From positions 1 through 36,102 of the forward strand of contig MEUA01000037.1 of NCBI GenBank assembly GCA_001771505.1: a stretch of 36,102 nucleotides of DNA, given 5' to 3'. The translations under genes were made by a program, and so were the position numbers. How positions within the stretch are numbered: position 1 is the first letter of the stretch; every line of letters begins with the position of its first letter. Of the stretch, positions 15,818 to 24,038 are shown piece by piece. The DNA is from a candidate division WOR-1 bacterium RIFOXYB2_FULL_36_35 (GTDB lineage: Bacteria; Margulisbacteria; WOR-1; XYC2-FULL-46-14; XYC2-FULL-37-10). The notes under the pieces are model-generated. The model had not been told where the DNA came from, searched no databases, and saw nothing but the letters and a program-made list of their open reading frames with translations.

Positions 15818-15997
15818 ATGGCAGAAAAAGCATTTGTTGATCCAAATACATGTACAGGCTGCGGTGTTTGCATAGATACATGTCCGTCTCAAGCCATAGC
15901 AATGGATGATAATGTAGCAAAAGTTGACACGGATAAATGTACATCATGCAAAGACTGTGTTGACGCTTGTCCTCTTCAAGCAATCTCAATGAAATAA
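15818..15997 (+). CDS. Ferredoxin, 2[4Fe-4S] type
   Basis: A 59-residue ferredoxin. Two complete motifs are visible: C12-x2-C15-x2-C18-x3-C22-P and C41-x2-C44-x2-C47-x3-C51-P, as in clostridial ferredoxins. The start ATG is preceded by AAAGGAGG, an excellent ribosome site, at 6-7 bases. It closes the redox cluster; nth, another iron-sulfur protein, follows 49 bases downstream. Confidence 0.93.
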   Translation: MAEKAFVDPNTCTGCGVCIDTCPSQAIAMDDNVAKVDTDKCTSCKDCVDACPLQAISMK

Positions 15998-16046
15998 AAG
16001 ATTATTGTAGAGGCGCAAAATCTTGTGCCTCTACTGGAACCCCACA

Positions 16047-16718
16047 ATGAACACCAACAAATCCTTCCAAATAATTAAAACTCTACAAAGAAAATATCCA
16101 AACGCCGGAATTGCTTTAAAATACGGCGCTCCTATCGATCTTTTAGTCGCGACTATTCTTTCCGCGCAATGTACAGATAAAAGAGTAAATATTGTCACAA
16201 AAAATCTGTTTAAAAAATATAAAACTGTGAAGGATTACGCAAGGGCCAGGCAATCAACTTTTGAAAAAGAGATAAGATCTACTGGCTTTTATAGAAACAA
16301 AGCAAAAAACATTATAAACGCCTGTAAAATGATTTTAAAAAATTTCAACGGAAGAATTCCGGATACAATGAATGAAATTTTAAAATTGCCGGGGGTGGCA
16401 AGAAAAACAGCCACGGTCGTTCTATCGCATGCTTACAACAAAATTTATGGGATTACTGTCGATACACACGTAATTCGTCTATCTCAAAGGCTGGGTCTTA
16501 CAAAAAATAAAGATGCCGTAAAAATTGAAAAAGATTTAATGGAAATTTTCCCGAAAAGACTTTGGTTCATCCTCCCCCACCTCTTTATAAGCCATGGAAG
16601 AACAATTTGTATTGCCAGAAAACCATTATGCCCACAATGCCCTATAAAGAAATTATGTCCCTCTTACATAATCTTTATGAGAAAATTTTACAATCCCACT
16701 GTACACAACAAACGGTAA
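16047..16718 (+). CDS. nth: Endonuclease III (DNA glycosylase/AP lyase)
   Basis: A 223-residue base-excision repair enzyme that removes oxidised pyrimidines. The helix-hairpin-helix LPGVARKTATVV carries the catalytic K120, and D139 is in VDTHV, matching K120/D138 of the E. coli enzyme. The iron-sulfur motif is C188-x6-C195-x2-C198-x5-C204. A TTG eight codons upstream could extend it, but the ATG at 16047 fits the family length. No clear Shine-Dalgarno. It may be co-transcribed with the ferredoxin genes just upstream. Confidence 0.95.
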   Translation: MNTNKSFQIIKTLQRKYPNAGIALKYGAPIDLLVATILSAQCTDKRVNIVTKNLFKKYKTVKDYARARQSTFEKEIRSTGFYRNKAKNIINACKMILKNFNGRIPDTMNEILKLPGVARKTATVVLSHAYNKIYGITVDTHVIRLSQRLGLTKNKDAVKIEKDLMEIFPKRLWFILPHLFISHGRTICIARKPLCPQCPIKKLCPSYIIFMRKFYNPTVHNKR

Positions 16719-16737
16719 GCAGTACACTATACTTGCC

Positions 16738-18000
16738 ATGGCCGAACAAATAAACCCCAATGCTCCATTAAATCCAATACAAGAAGCAATCGCAATTTCT
16801 TCACAAGCTATTTTTACTGCCGCAGACAAAGAAATGATCAGAAATCGCGTAGGAGACAGGCTGGGAGACTACAACACTATAAGAAACTTTATAGACCTTG
16901 CAAGAGAAATGATGGACAAAACCACAACTATAGACAAACCAGAGATAGAGGTTCAGGAAGGGCTCCCTCAAAACGATTTAAGAACAAGAGTAAAATTAGA
17001 AAGGCGACTTATTAAAACTTCCCCCTCATTTAATCCTCATGAAAGAGTATCCATCTCAAAAGAAGAGACAAAACCGGAAGACAAATTCGGGAAAGAAAAC
17101 GAGGCCTCACTTGAAGAATACGCGGTTTTATACGGGCACAAACTTTTAGGGTTGCCCATAAATTATGAAACATTAATAGTCTTGGAAAAAAATATTGATC
17201 CTAAGCTTATAACAGATATACAATTAAAAACTGAGAAAGCTATTTACGACTTGTTGTCACAACTTGTTATGGAATTTTTCAACGCTAAAATCAACGATCC
17301 TAAGCTTGCTTCTTTTGTTGTATTACAATCCCAAAGGCCACAAAGGCTTTTAGATTATTATTCAGGGAAAATAACAGTAAATTTATCGGATTTAATAGAA
17401 ATGATAAAAGAGCTGGAAATTCCATGGGAAAGATTAAGAGTCCTTTTTAGTAAAGAGACTATAATTCTTACGGATGAAGCAATAAGAATAAAACATATTG
17501 AAATAAAAATAAAATCAGAAATACAATCTCTCGAGGATCAATTAAGAAACAATACAATTCAAACTTTAATCACAGAAAACTTAATAGAAAAATACAGCCT
17601 ATCAATAGAAAACAATTTTATAAAAAGAAAACTTTTGACTTTAAAAGAGACCGAGAAGAGAATGGAAGAAGTCATACATGAAGCTAAAAGATTGGCATGG
17701 TTAAAATCGGTAGTCATACTAAAAGAACTTCACTTAAATAGAATTCTATCGTCAACAAAAAAAGATTTTGAGCGATTAACAAGAAAAATAAACAATCATA
17801 CGTTAAGAACCCGAGAACTTGGTTTGCATATAAGTCCTGATGGAGCAAAATGGATAGAAGCAAAATTGGAAGATATGGCAAGCCAGGCAGCAGCATATAA
17901 AATTGAGCTTCTAAAATCGATGCAGACCCTTTCATACGAAGAAGAAAGAGAAAAAGATATAAAGTGGCTATCTGAAATAATTGTTAAACTAAAAGGATAA
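16738..18000 (+). CDS. Unrecognised helical protein
   Basis: A 420-residue protein with no signal peptide or membrane helix. It is largely helical and highly charged; residues about 250-340 look coiled-coil prone (repeated ENLIEKYSLS, KRMEEVIHEAK and similar stretches). I do not recognise a domain. A TATACT box ends only 4 bases before the ATG, and there is no Shine-Dalgarno, so the mRNA may be leaderless. A palindromic hairpin follows the stop codon. Function unknown. Confidence 0.75.
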   Translation: MAEQINPNAPLNPIQEAIAISSQAIFTAADKEMIRNRVGDRLGDYNTIRNFIDLAREMMDKTTTIDKPEIEVQEGLPQNDLRTRVKLERRLIKTSPSFNPHERVSISKEETKPEDKFGKENEASLEEYAVLYGHKLLGLPINYETLIVLEKNIDPKLITDIQLKTEKAIYDLLSQLVMEFFNAKINDPKLASFVVLQSQRPQRLLDYYSGKITVNLSDLIEMIKELEIPWERLRVLFSKETIILTDEAIRIKHIEIKIKSEIQSLEDQLRNNTIQTLITENLIEKYSLSIENNFIKRKLLTLKETEKRMEEVIHEAKRLAWLKSVVILKELHLNRILSSTKKDFERLTRKINNHTLRTRELGLHISPDGAKWIEAKLEDMASQAAAYKIELLKSMQTLSYEEEREKDIKWLSEIIVKLKG

Positions 18001-18026
18001 TTTAGAACTTAAAGAGCCTATGTTCG

Positions 18027-18047
18027 CCCCGATTAGGATAATCGGGA
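18027..18047. terminator. Palindrome between convergent genes, probable bidirectional terminator
   Basis: CCCCGATT, loop AGGAT and AATCGGGA form a hairpin 26 bases after one stop codon and 12 bases before the stop of the converging queE. It belongs to the window's CCCCGATT palindrome family. There is no long T-run, so the terminator role is inferred from position. Confidence 0.45.
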
Positions 18048-18058
18048 TTCATACAATA

Positions 18059-18817
18059 CTAAAAAACCCCTAATGCCTTATGAACTTGCGGAATAATTTT
18101 TACATTTTCCAGATGCTTTTTAGAAACTGTTCTCCAGGCTAAAAGATCGGAAGTTGACGGCTGATGTTTAATCTTTTTTGTTGGGGTTGCAGGTTGAATT
18201 ACAAACGATATTTTATTATCAACTTCGGCAACAAGGTTTGCTGCGGCTTCAACTTCTTTAATAATCGTGGACGGTGTAACCACTACTTTAACAAAAACCT
18301 CTTTAAGATATGCCGTTTCTAAAAAAAATTTATAGTCTCTTATCTCCATGCCGCTTCCAGAGGATGAAGGGAGTTTAATATCCATAGATATTATATCTAC
18401 AAAATTGATTATCTCTTCCAAATGTTTTGATAATGTTCCGTTTGTCTCTAAATAAACTCTAATCTTCTTTTCTTGAAGCATCGGAAGAAAATTTTTCAAG
18501 AAATCGACTTGTAAAAGTGGTTCTCCTCCGGTTATAGCAACAGAATGTACAAAATAATTCGGTTTATACAAACCTAATATATGATTTAGAAGTTCGTCTT
18601 TAGAAACAGGGTTTTTGAAGTTTTTAAAATCATGTTTACCGGGGGTCTGTTCTACTTTATACTCGGAAGTTAAAGAGAGAGCCTGGTCGGTATCGCAGTA
18701 ATCGCAAGAAAGGTTGCACCCCGAAAAACGGACAAAAACCTGCCTCTCTCCAAGATAAATCCCCTCCCCCTGGATAGAGGTAAATATTTCATGTAATTGT
18801 GCATCAGTTGAGCTCAT
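18059..18817 (-). CDS. queE: 7-carboxy-7-deazaguanine synthase (radical SAM)
   Basis: A 252-residue radical SAM enzyme of queuosine/7-deazaguanine synthesis that contracts carboxy-tetrahydropterin to CDG. HEIFTSIQGEGIYLG at 9-23 is the QueE hallmark. The cluster motif is C34-x3-C38-x2-C41, and the SAM-binding GGEPLL is at 97-102. An AAAGGAT ribosome site precedes the ATG. The start is only 3 bases after the stop of a ParE-like toxin gene, so it is translated from the same mRNA as a toxin-antitoxin pair. No queC or queD is in the window. Confidence 0.92.
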   Translation of the reverse strand: MSSTDAQLHEIFTSIQGEGIYLGERQVFVRFSGCNLSCDYCDTDQALSLTSEYKVEQTPGKHDFKNFKNPVSKDELLNHILGLYKPNYFVHSVAITGGEPLLQVDFLKNFLPMLQEKKIRVYLETNGTLSKHLEEIINFVDIISMDIKLPSSSGSGMEIRDYKFFLETAYLKEVFVKVVVTPSTIIKEVEAAANLVAEVDNKISFVIQPATPTKKIKHQPSTSDLLAWRTVSKKHLENVKIIPQVHKALGVF

Positions 18818-18820
18818 TAT

Positions 18821-19138
18821 TTATATATCCTTTTTCCAATCTTCATTTTCTCGTCTCTTGGATATATCCATTGCTCCATGCACAATTGCAATAATCGCTA
18901 TTTCTTCTTTCTTTGCAAAATATACAATTCTATAGTTATAAAAAAATGTTTCCCTTAAATTTTCATCTGCAAACTCAGGAACAACTCTGCCCAATTTAGG
19001 AAATAAAGATATTTTCTCAACAGAATGGATTAACTTTTCTATAAAAATCATTGAAAAAAGAGGAGAGCCTTTTGATATATAAGAATCAATTTCTTTTAAG
19101 TGATCTTTTGCTAGTTCCGACCAGACGATTTTCGCCAT
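18821..19138 (-). CDS. ParE/RelE-family toxin
   Basis: A 105-residue protein with the ParE-type pattern: WSELAKDHLKEIDSYI at the N-terminus, the central helix with KLGRVVPEF, and RETFFYNYRIVYF followed by AIIAIVHGAMD. ParE-type toxins poison gyrase, RelE-type cleave mRNA; this sequence looks closer to ParE, but the target cannot be told. It overlaps the upstream antitoxin gene by 28 bases, the usual toxin-antitoxin arrangement, and directly precedes queE. Confidence 0.85.
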   Translation of the reverse strand: MAKIVWSELAKDHLKEIDSYISKGSPLFSMIFIEKLIHSVEKISLFPKLGRVVPEFADENLRETFFYNYRIVYFAKKEEIAIIAIVHGAMDISKRRENEDWKKDI

Positions 19139-19311
19139 TGAATTATCATATCCTTAACTTGTTCATGAGAGTAAGTTTTGCCTTTTCTTATGTCATCCAA
19201 ACCCTGTTCTACTTCTTGCTTAAAATATAATTCAGCCATTATTTCATCAAGGGTATAATCATCAGGAAGTTTTTCAATTAATTTAATAGCTTCTTCTTTC
19301 ACAATGCTCAT
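19111..19311 (-). CDS. Antitoxin of the ParE-type pair
   Basis: A 66-residue protein from the ATG at 19311 (a GTG at 19320 would add three residues, but it falls inside the GAGGTG ribosome site). The pattern of an N-terminal helix with IEKLPDDYTLDEIMAELYF, then EQGLDDIRKGKTYSHEQVKD, is typical of small antitoxins found with ParE/RelE toxins. It should bind and neutralise the downstream toxin and repress their promoter. Overlaps the toxin start. Confidence 0.8.
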   Translation of the reverse strand: MSIVKEEAIKLIEKLPDDYTLDEIMAELYFKQEVEQGLDDIRKGKTYSHEQVKDMIIQWRKSSGRN

Positions 19312-19394
19312 TCTATTCACCTCTACTCGTTATTTTACCACAATATTCTCCGCAATTCCGCTCTATAATATGATAATATATTCTAAATATAATT

Positions 19395-20849
19395 ATGAAA
19401 ACATCAAAAATTGATCAATTTAAAGCAGAGTTAAGCCGAATCGAGAAATATGCTAAAGCAAAAAACATAGAGCAATTACGACTATCGCTCCATGATTTCT
19501 ACAAACTCCCCTTGCATGAATATGGCCAAGAAAACTCTCAAACAGTAGCTGATTTGTGGGACAAGTTTTTTTCTTTAATGCTTAAACTTATTAGATGGGA
19601 TGATATTCAAATTAAAAATAGTGCGTTTCACAATATTAAAATCGGCCTTTGGAGTGAGAAATTGTCAAACAGAATAGATACACATTTCAATAAGATTCTC
19701 CCTGTTTTTGGGGTAATTTTCGAAGAAAAACAAGAATGGTTTTTGGAGTTTTTTGATTATTTTATCTATTTTTTAGAGACCCCACATCCTCTTATAAACA
19801 AATGGTTAAATGACATTGAGAAAGGAAAAACAGCTCCTCATCTTCAAAAAAATTATATTGAGGCGGCTAAAATATTTTATTTTTATCCGAAAAAAACATG
19901 GGATGAAGCAAAATATTTTCTTTTTTCCGCACTCGATCATTCAGATATTTTAGTCAGAGCTTATGCCGCGAAAGTTCTTGGAATGTGGTATTACAACCAT
20001 GCTACAGAAAATCTTTCACCATCTCTAAAAGAGACAATAAAATATCTGACTGAAAGAGAAATAAACAGACCAGGCATTGCCGGCCCTTTTATAAGTGAAT
20101 ATTACTTAAATATGGAGATTGAACTATTTGAAAAAGAAAGTGGATTAAATATTAAAGAGTGGATATTTGAAATATTAGAAAAACGAAAAACGGCTGAGCC
20201 CGATACTCTCCCATGTTCCAACGGTCTCGATTTTTATAGCCATGAAATATTTTCTACGAGGGAGGAGCTTTTGCATCTCATCAAAATCGGCCAGATTGCT
20301 ATAGCCCAGGAATCAGCAGGAGATAACAATTTAGATTTTAAGAAAATTTTACTGGAAATAAAAGACCATGACGATCCCAAGGTAATTAGGGATGTCTCTT
20401 TTGCTTTGGCCTCTTATTATAAAACTATACATCCAAAAGGACAAAAGCTTGGAATGGTTAAAGTGTTTAATCATCTTCCAAATATTGAAATTATTCTTTT
20501 AAACTTTGATATTAACACTGCCTCATATTGGCATTCAATTTTAATCTCCCCTAAAAAGCCAAAAGATAATTTTACAGATAAAAAAGCATGGGAACTAATC
20601 GAATGGCTATTGCCCCCTTCTATACGCGGCAAGGAGTTGCATCGTTCTCCCTGGGATGATGAACAATTAAAACAGGTTGCTCCCAAATATCCCTGGACAT
20701 ATGTTACTTATACAAACAGAGCATCAATACGTTTAGATGGTTCTAATAGCGATAAAATCTGGAAGAAAATAACTATAAATTCCATTCTTCCCCTGTTTTT
20801 ATGGGATCCGGAAACGCTGCTAAATTTTGAAATTTTGCCCCAAATCTAA
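19395..20849 (+). CDS. Unrecognised helical-repeat-like protein
   Basis: A 484-residue protein without signal peptide or membrane helix. The sequence is rich in Trp, Phe and Tyr and appears mainly helical; segments such as SALDHSDILVRAYAAKVLGM and the later KDHDDPKVIRDVSFALASYY look like HEAT-type repeats. This suggests an alpha-solenoid binding surface rather than an enzyme. No family recognised. There is no Shine-Dalgarno; several TATAAT-like boxes lie within 30 bases upstream. The next gene starts 15 bases after its stop. Confidence 0.75.
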   Translation: MKTSKIDQFKAELSRIEKYAKAKNIEQLRLSLHDFYKLPLHEYGQENSQTVADLWDKFFSLMLKLIRWDDIQIKNSAFHNIKIGLWSEKLSNRIDTHFNKILPVFGVIFEEKQEWFLEFFDYFIYFLETPHPLINKWLNDIEKGKTAPHLQKNYIEAAKIFYFYPKKTWDEAKYFLFSALDHSDILVRAYAAKVLGMWYYNHATENLSPSLKETIKYLTEREINRPGIAGPFISEYYLNMEIELFEKESGLNIKEWIFEILEKRKTAEPDTLPCSNGLDFYSHEIFSTREELLHLIKIGQIAIAQESAGDNNLDFKKILLEIKDHDDPKVIRDVSFALASYYKTIHPKGQKLGMVKVFNHLPNIEIILLNFDINTASYWHSILISPKKPKDNFTDKKAWELIEWLLPPSIRGKELHRSPWDDEQLKQVAPKYPWTYVTYTNRASIRLDGSNSDKIWKKITINSILPLFLWDPETLLNFEILPQI

Positions 20850-20864
20850 CGATAACAATTCATC

Positions 20865-22058
20865 ATGAGAATATTCAATAAAGTTATCTCTTTTACCATG
20901 GACAATGCGGTTAAAAAAGAAGTCTCTCCAGATTTATTAAAGAGCTTGAAAGCCATAAGAGAAGGAAAAGCAAGCCTTACTCCTCAACTAATAGATGAAA
21001 TTAAAAGATGCGGCATTCCAGTAATCGCAAGTCGGATACCAACTGCAATTAAAAACGGGAGCATTGAAGCTACGTTACTATCAGGGAGAACAAACAGACC
21101 AACAGCTGCCAGCGTAAGGAACTTAAGCCCTATAGAAAAATACAGACTTATAGCTGATATACCGAAAAATGAGCGCGATCCAATCGAAGAATACTTATTT
21201 GATAATTATTACAAACGGTATATGTTCAATGAAACAAAAATTCAAGAGATCAGGCCATTAACAACAGAAGAAAAACAACTCAAAGACAATTTAAGTAAAC
21301 TTTTAAAAAGAGGAGATGCAATAAAAACCTTATTACAAAAAGATGATGATACAGCATGGGCAATTCTACTTGAAGACCAAAAATTTGCCAAATCTCTCAT
21401 GGAAGACAAAAACAATCTCCACATATTAAAAAGGATATTAAAACTTTGCGAAAAAGAACATCCTCAAGCAAAAGCTTTTTTAGAGAGAAATCAAAATAAA
21501 CTTACAGCTATTATTAAGGAATCTGATGATCCAGATTTAATTAGCAGTTTGAAAACTGAGTTTTTAGTCCTACGCCTTCAAAACACTATTACAATTGAAC
21601 CATCACGGTCATTAATAAACCTTTTAAAAGAATGTTATGCACATCTATCAAGCGACATAAAAATATCTTCAGAAAGAATAGACTACCTCACCAATAACAT
21701 CACGTCTAATATGATAGATAGATTAAATCCTCAAACTGTCTCTTTTTTCTCAGATGCGAATATCCTATGTAAAACAATCTGGCTATGGTTTTTTCCCTTC
21801 TTTCATCTTGTCCATATAGCGGAACAAATTCTCTCTTCACGAGACATCTCGTTTCAAAGAAAGAATCCCTCCATACCTCCAAACTTAAATGCCGAAAACC
21901 TTGCAAGAAGAGTAGCAAGAACTTTAGGCAATAAAGACCACATCCAAAGGTTGCAGGAATTATTTACAGAAGTAGAAGGTGAAAAACACTGGTTATATGC
22001 AGAATACCAAAGAGCGATACAACTTAGAGATGAGCTGGAAAACCTGCCAGTAGTATAA
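20865..22058 (+). CDS. Unrecognised helical protein
   Basis: A 397-residue protein, predicted helical and charged, with one aromatic hydrophobic segment near 302-320 (TIWLWFFPFFHLVHIA) that might associate with membrane. No recognisable domain. It follows the previous gene by 15 bases on the same strand, so they are probably one transcript. No Shine-Dalgarno is evident before the ATG; an in-frame ATG at residue 12 is an alternative start. A 36-base copy of the end of scpB lies 14 bases after its stop. Confidence 0.7.
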   Translation: MRIFNKVISFTMDNAVKKEVSPDLLKSLKAIREGKASLTPQLIDEIKRCGIPVIASRIPTAIKNGSIEATLLSGRTNRPTAASVRNLSPIEKYRLIADIPKNERDPIEEYLFDNYYKRYMFNETKIQEIRPLTTEEKQLKDNLSKLLKRGDAIKTLLQKDDDTAWAILLEDQKFAKSLMEDKNNLHILKRILKLCEKEHPQAKAFLERNQNKLTAIIKESDDPDLISSLKTEFLVLRLQNTITIEPSRSLINLLKECYAHLSSDIKISSERIDYLTNNITSNMIDRLNPQTVSFFSDANILCKTIWLWFFPFFHLVHIAEQILSSRDISFQRKNPSIPPNLNAENLARRVARTLGNKDHIQRLQELFTEVEGEKHWLYAEYQRAIQLRDELENLPVV

Positions 22059-22072
22059 AAATAAGTATATTA

Positions 22073-22108
22073 CTTCAACGCCACTTCAAAAACTCGGCTC
22101 TTGCCAAA
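22073..22108. repeat. 36-bp direct repeat, copy 1 (stranded 3' end of scpB)
   Basis: Identical over 36 bases to 22786-22821, which is the 3' end of scpB. Read on the minus strand it still encodes the last ScpB residues (GKSRVFEVALK) and runs into a TAA stop instead of the TGA of the intact gene. The two copies bracket vapBC. Confidence 0.9.
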
Positions 22109-22115
22109 AAAATAA

Positions 22116-22493
22116 CTATTTATAAAATTCACTTAATTTCAACATGGGATAATGCTTTTTATTGCATGTCCATAGTTTTAAATTGTTAATTTTAGTTGTA
22201 GCTGCAATAATAGCATCCGTTGTATGAACATTATGAGATTTTTTATATTTCCTAATATATTCACCTGCTAACCTGCCTATCTCACTATCAATGTGAAGCA
22301 CCTGTAAAGAATTAAGAAATAATTCAGTATCAAGTCGTTCCGTCTCTCTAACTCCCGCAAGTATCTCAACAAATTGCATTGGAGAAATATATATAGCGCC
22401 GTCACATTCATTAACCGCCGCGGAAAAATCACCTTTAAATTGTTTATCGCCTCTCAAAATCCATATCAAAACATCAGAATCAACAAAAATCAT
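22116..22493 (-). CDS. vapC: VapC-family PIN-domain toxin
   Basis: A 125-residue PIN-domain ribonuclease toxin. The acidic residues expected at the metal site are visible: D5 in MIFVDSDVLIW, E43 in QFVEILAG, and D93 in TTDAIIAAT. VapC toxins cut specific tRNAs or rRNA when free of antitoxin. It overlaps the antitoxin gene by 4 bases. It lies within the segment bounded by a duplicated 36-bp end of scpB, so it may have arrived with that insertion. Confidence 0.92.
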   Translation of the reverse strand: MIFVDSDVLIWILRGDKQFKGDFSAAVNECDGAIYISPMQFVEILAGVRETERLDTELFLNSLQVLHIDSEIGRLAGEYIRKYKKSHNVHTTDAIIAATTKINNLKLWTCNKKHYPMLKLSEFYK

Positions 22494-22723
22494 AACAATC
22501 TGTCCTCTCTCATTTTTCGTAAATATTTATTTGGAGATATAGAAATCTTTTCCCAGGCTCCAGAAACTTTATTCATTTTTGATATTATTGAATCAACATT
22601 ATCTTTTATATTTTTTTTAATACTATTTCTGATTATCTCCGAAAGAGGGGTATGCGTCTTTTTTCTTTCTTTTTCAAGAAACTCAAAAATCCTATCATCA
22701 AGATAAATCTGCGTTCTATGCAT
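22490..22723 (-). CDS. vapB: VapB-type ribbon-helix-helix antitoxin
   Basis: A 77-residue protein from the ATG at 22723; a TTG at 22732 would add three residues. RTQIYLDDRIFEFLEKERK is the DNA-binding ribbon and first helix, followed by PLSEIIRNSI, the second helix. The C-terminal part should wrap VapC. GGAGG lies nine bases before the ATG and falls inside a 28-base perfect palindrome, a likely operator for self-repression. Confidence 0.88.
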   Translation of the reverse strand: MHRTQIYLDDRIFEFLEKERKKTHTPLSEIIRNSIKKNIKDNVDSIISKMNKVSGAWEKISISPNKYLRKMREDRLL

Positions 22724-22733
22724 CACAATCAAC

Positions 22734-22761
22734 CTCCATAATGTATATATACATTATGGAG
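22734..22761. promoter_or_regulatory. 28-bp perfect palindrome, probable vapBC operator
   Basis: The half-site CTCCATAATGTATA is followed by its exact reverse complement. The vapB-proximal end contains the GGAGG ribosome site, so a bound VapB-VapC complex would cover both the start region and the AT-rich promoter. Ribbon-helix-helix antitoxins usually bind such palindromes. Confidence 0.75.
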
Positions 22762-22783
22762 TAAGCCTCAAAATTTGTCAACA

Positions 22784-23338
22784 TCACTTCAACGCCACTT
22801 CAAAAACTCGGCTCTTGCCAAGTTTACTCTCATCTATTATTGGAAGATCAGAAACATCTTTAAGCCCGAAATGTTTTAAGAATTCCTCTGTTGTGCCATA
22901 TAAAATCGGCCTGCCAAGCGAATCGGCCCTCCCCTTTTCTTCGACCAACCCTCTGTCAAGCAGGGTGGCAACTGTACCATCGGAATAAAGGCCTCTTATC
23001 TTTTCTATCTCAGCTTTTGTAACAGGTTGTTTATAAGCAATAATGGCAAGTGTCTCCATAGATTGAGGAGACAATGTAGTTTCAACTTTTATATTAAATA
23101 ACCTGTCAACGTATTCACCGCATGAATGGTCGGTTCCCATGATAAACCCGCCAGAAATCTCAAAAATCTTTATCCCTCTGCTCTCGTACTCCACCCTAAG
23201 CTCACAGATAACTTTCTCAATCTCGGAGCTGTTTGATTCCAAAAGCAGAGATAATTCACTCAAAGACAAAGGTTTTCTTGTGGCAAAAAGCAAGGCCTCG
23301 ATATTTTTTTTAAGTGCATTTAATTGTAATTCCACCAA
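22784..23338 (-). CDS. scpB: Segregation and condensation protein B
   Basis: A 184-residue ScpB, the winged-helix dimer of the SMC-ScpAB condensin. The family stretch TLSPQSMETLAIIAYKQPVT, followed by KAEIEKIRG, is intact, as is the later LLDRGLVEEKGRADSLGRPILYGTT. It overlaps scpA by 29 bases, typical for this pair. Its last 36 bases are duplicated at 22073-22108, beyond the vapBC genes. Confidence 0.95.
   Translation of the reverse strand: MVELQLNALKKNIEALLFATRKPLSLSELSLLLESNSSEIEKVICELRVEYESRGIKIFEISGGFIMGTDHSCGEYVDRLFNIKVETTLSPQSMETLAIIAYKQPVTKAEIEKIRGLYSDGTVATLLDRGLVEEKGRADSLGRPILYGTTEEFLKHFGLKDVSDLPIIDESKLGKSRVFEVALK
22786..22821. repeat. 36-bp direct repeat, copy 2 (inside scpB)
   Basis: This is the genuine scpB 3' end; the match with 22073-22108 begins inside the stop codon and covers the last 11 codons. 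The segment between the copies, 22109-22785, carries only vapBC and its operator. Confidence 0.9.
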
Positions 23339-24038
23339 AAATCCCCCCTTGTGTAATTTTTATTTCTCTTCTCTTTGCCAATTCCAAAATCGCCAGAAAA
23401 GTCACAACAACTTCAAGCCTTGTCCTGCGAATAAAAAGATTTTCAAAAAAGACCCCTTGAGAAGAACTTTTTATCATATCCGTTATCTCTTCAATTCTTT
23501 GAGGCAAAGTTATATCTTCATCTTCTATATGTTGTAACTCTCTTTGTATGGGAATTGAATCCCAAACTTTTTTAAATGCCTCAATTAACTTTTCCAAGCT
23601 CACATTTTTAAACGCGTACTCAACTTTTTCAGTCTTTCTTCTCCCTTCATCTCTATGATAACGTGAAAAAACCTTTCTAAAAACCTCTCCTTTTTCCTTC
23701 AATCCCTCGGCAACCTGCTTAAAGAACTGATACTCCTCCAGATGTTTAGCAAGATCCTGCTCTACTTCCTCTTCTTCCTCCTGTAATAAAACATCCGCTG
23801 GCTTTGGCAAAATACCCTTTGACTTTAATTCCAAGAGGATCGCTGCCATTAAAAGAAATTCAGAAGCCGAGGATAAATCCAAAACCCCCAGCTCTTTTAA
23901 ATAATCAAAATAAGCAGAAGTTATCTTGGCCAAAGAGAGATCAAAAACATCAAGCTGCTCGCCTTTTATTGCGGCAAGCAAAAGGTCAAAAGGGCCGGTA
24001 TATTTTTCCGTCTCTATTTTGAAAACAGGAACAGTCAT
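23310..24038 (-). CDS. scpA: Segregation and condensation protein A
   Basis: A 242-residue kleisin subunit of the SMC-ScpAB complex. The N-terminus YTGPFDLLLAAIKGEQLDVF is the diagnostic kleisin start, then FLLMAAILLELKSKGILP, an acidic linker and a C-terminal winged helix ending in VVTFLAILELAKRREIKITQ. Its ATG overlaps the trpS stop by 4 bases (ATGA), so it is translationally coupled to trpS. Confidence 0.95.
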   Translation of the reverse strand: MTVPVFKIETEKYTGPFDLLLAAIKGEQLDVFDLSLAKITSAYFDYLKELGVLDLSSASEFLLMAAILLELKSKGILPKPADVLLQEEEEEVEQDLAKHLEEYQFFKQVAEGLKEKGEVFRKVFSRYHRDEGRRKTEKVEYAFKNVSLEKLIEAFKKVWDSIPIQRELQHIEDEDITLPQRIEEITDMIKSSSQGVFFENLFIRRTRLEVVVTFLAILELAKRREIKITQGGIFGGITIKCT

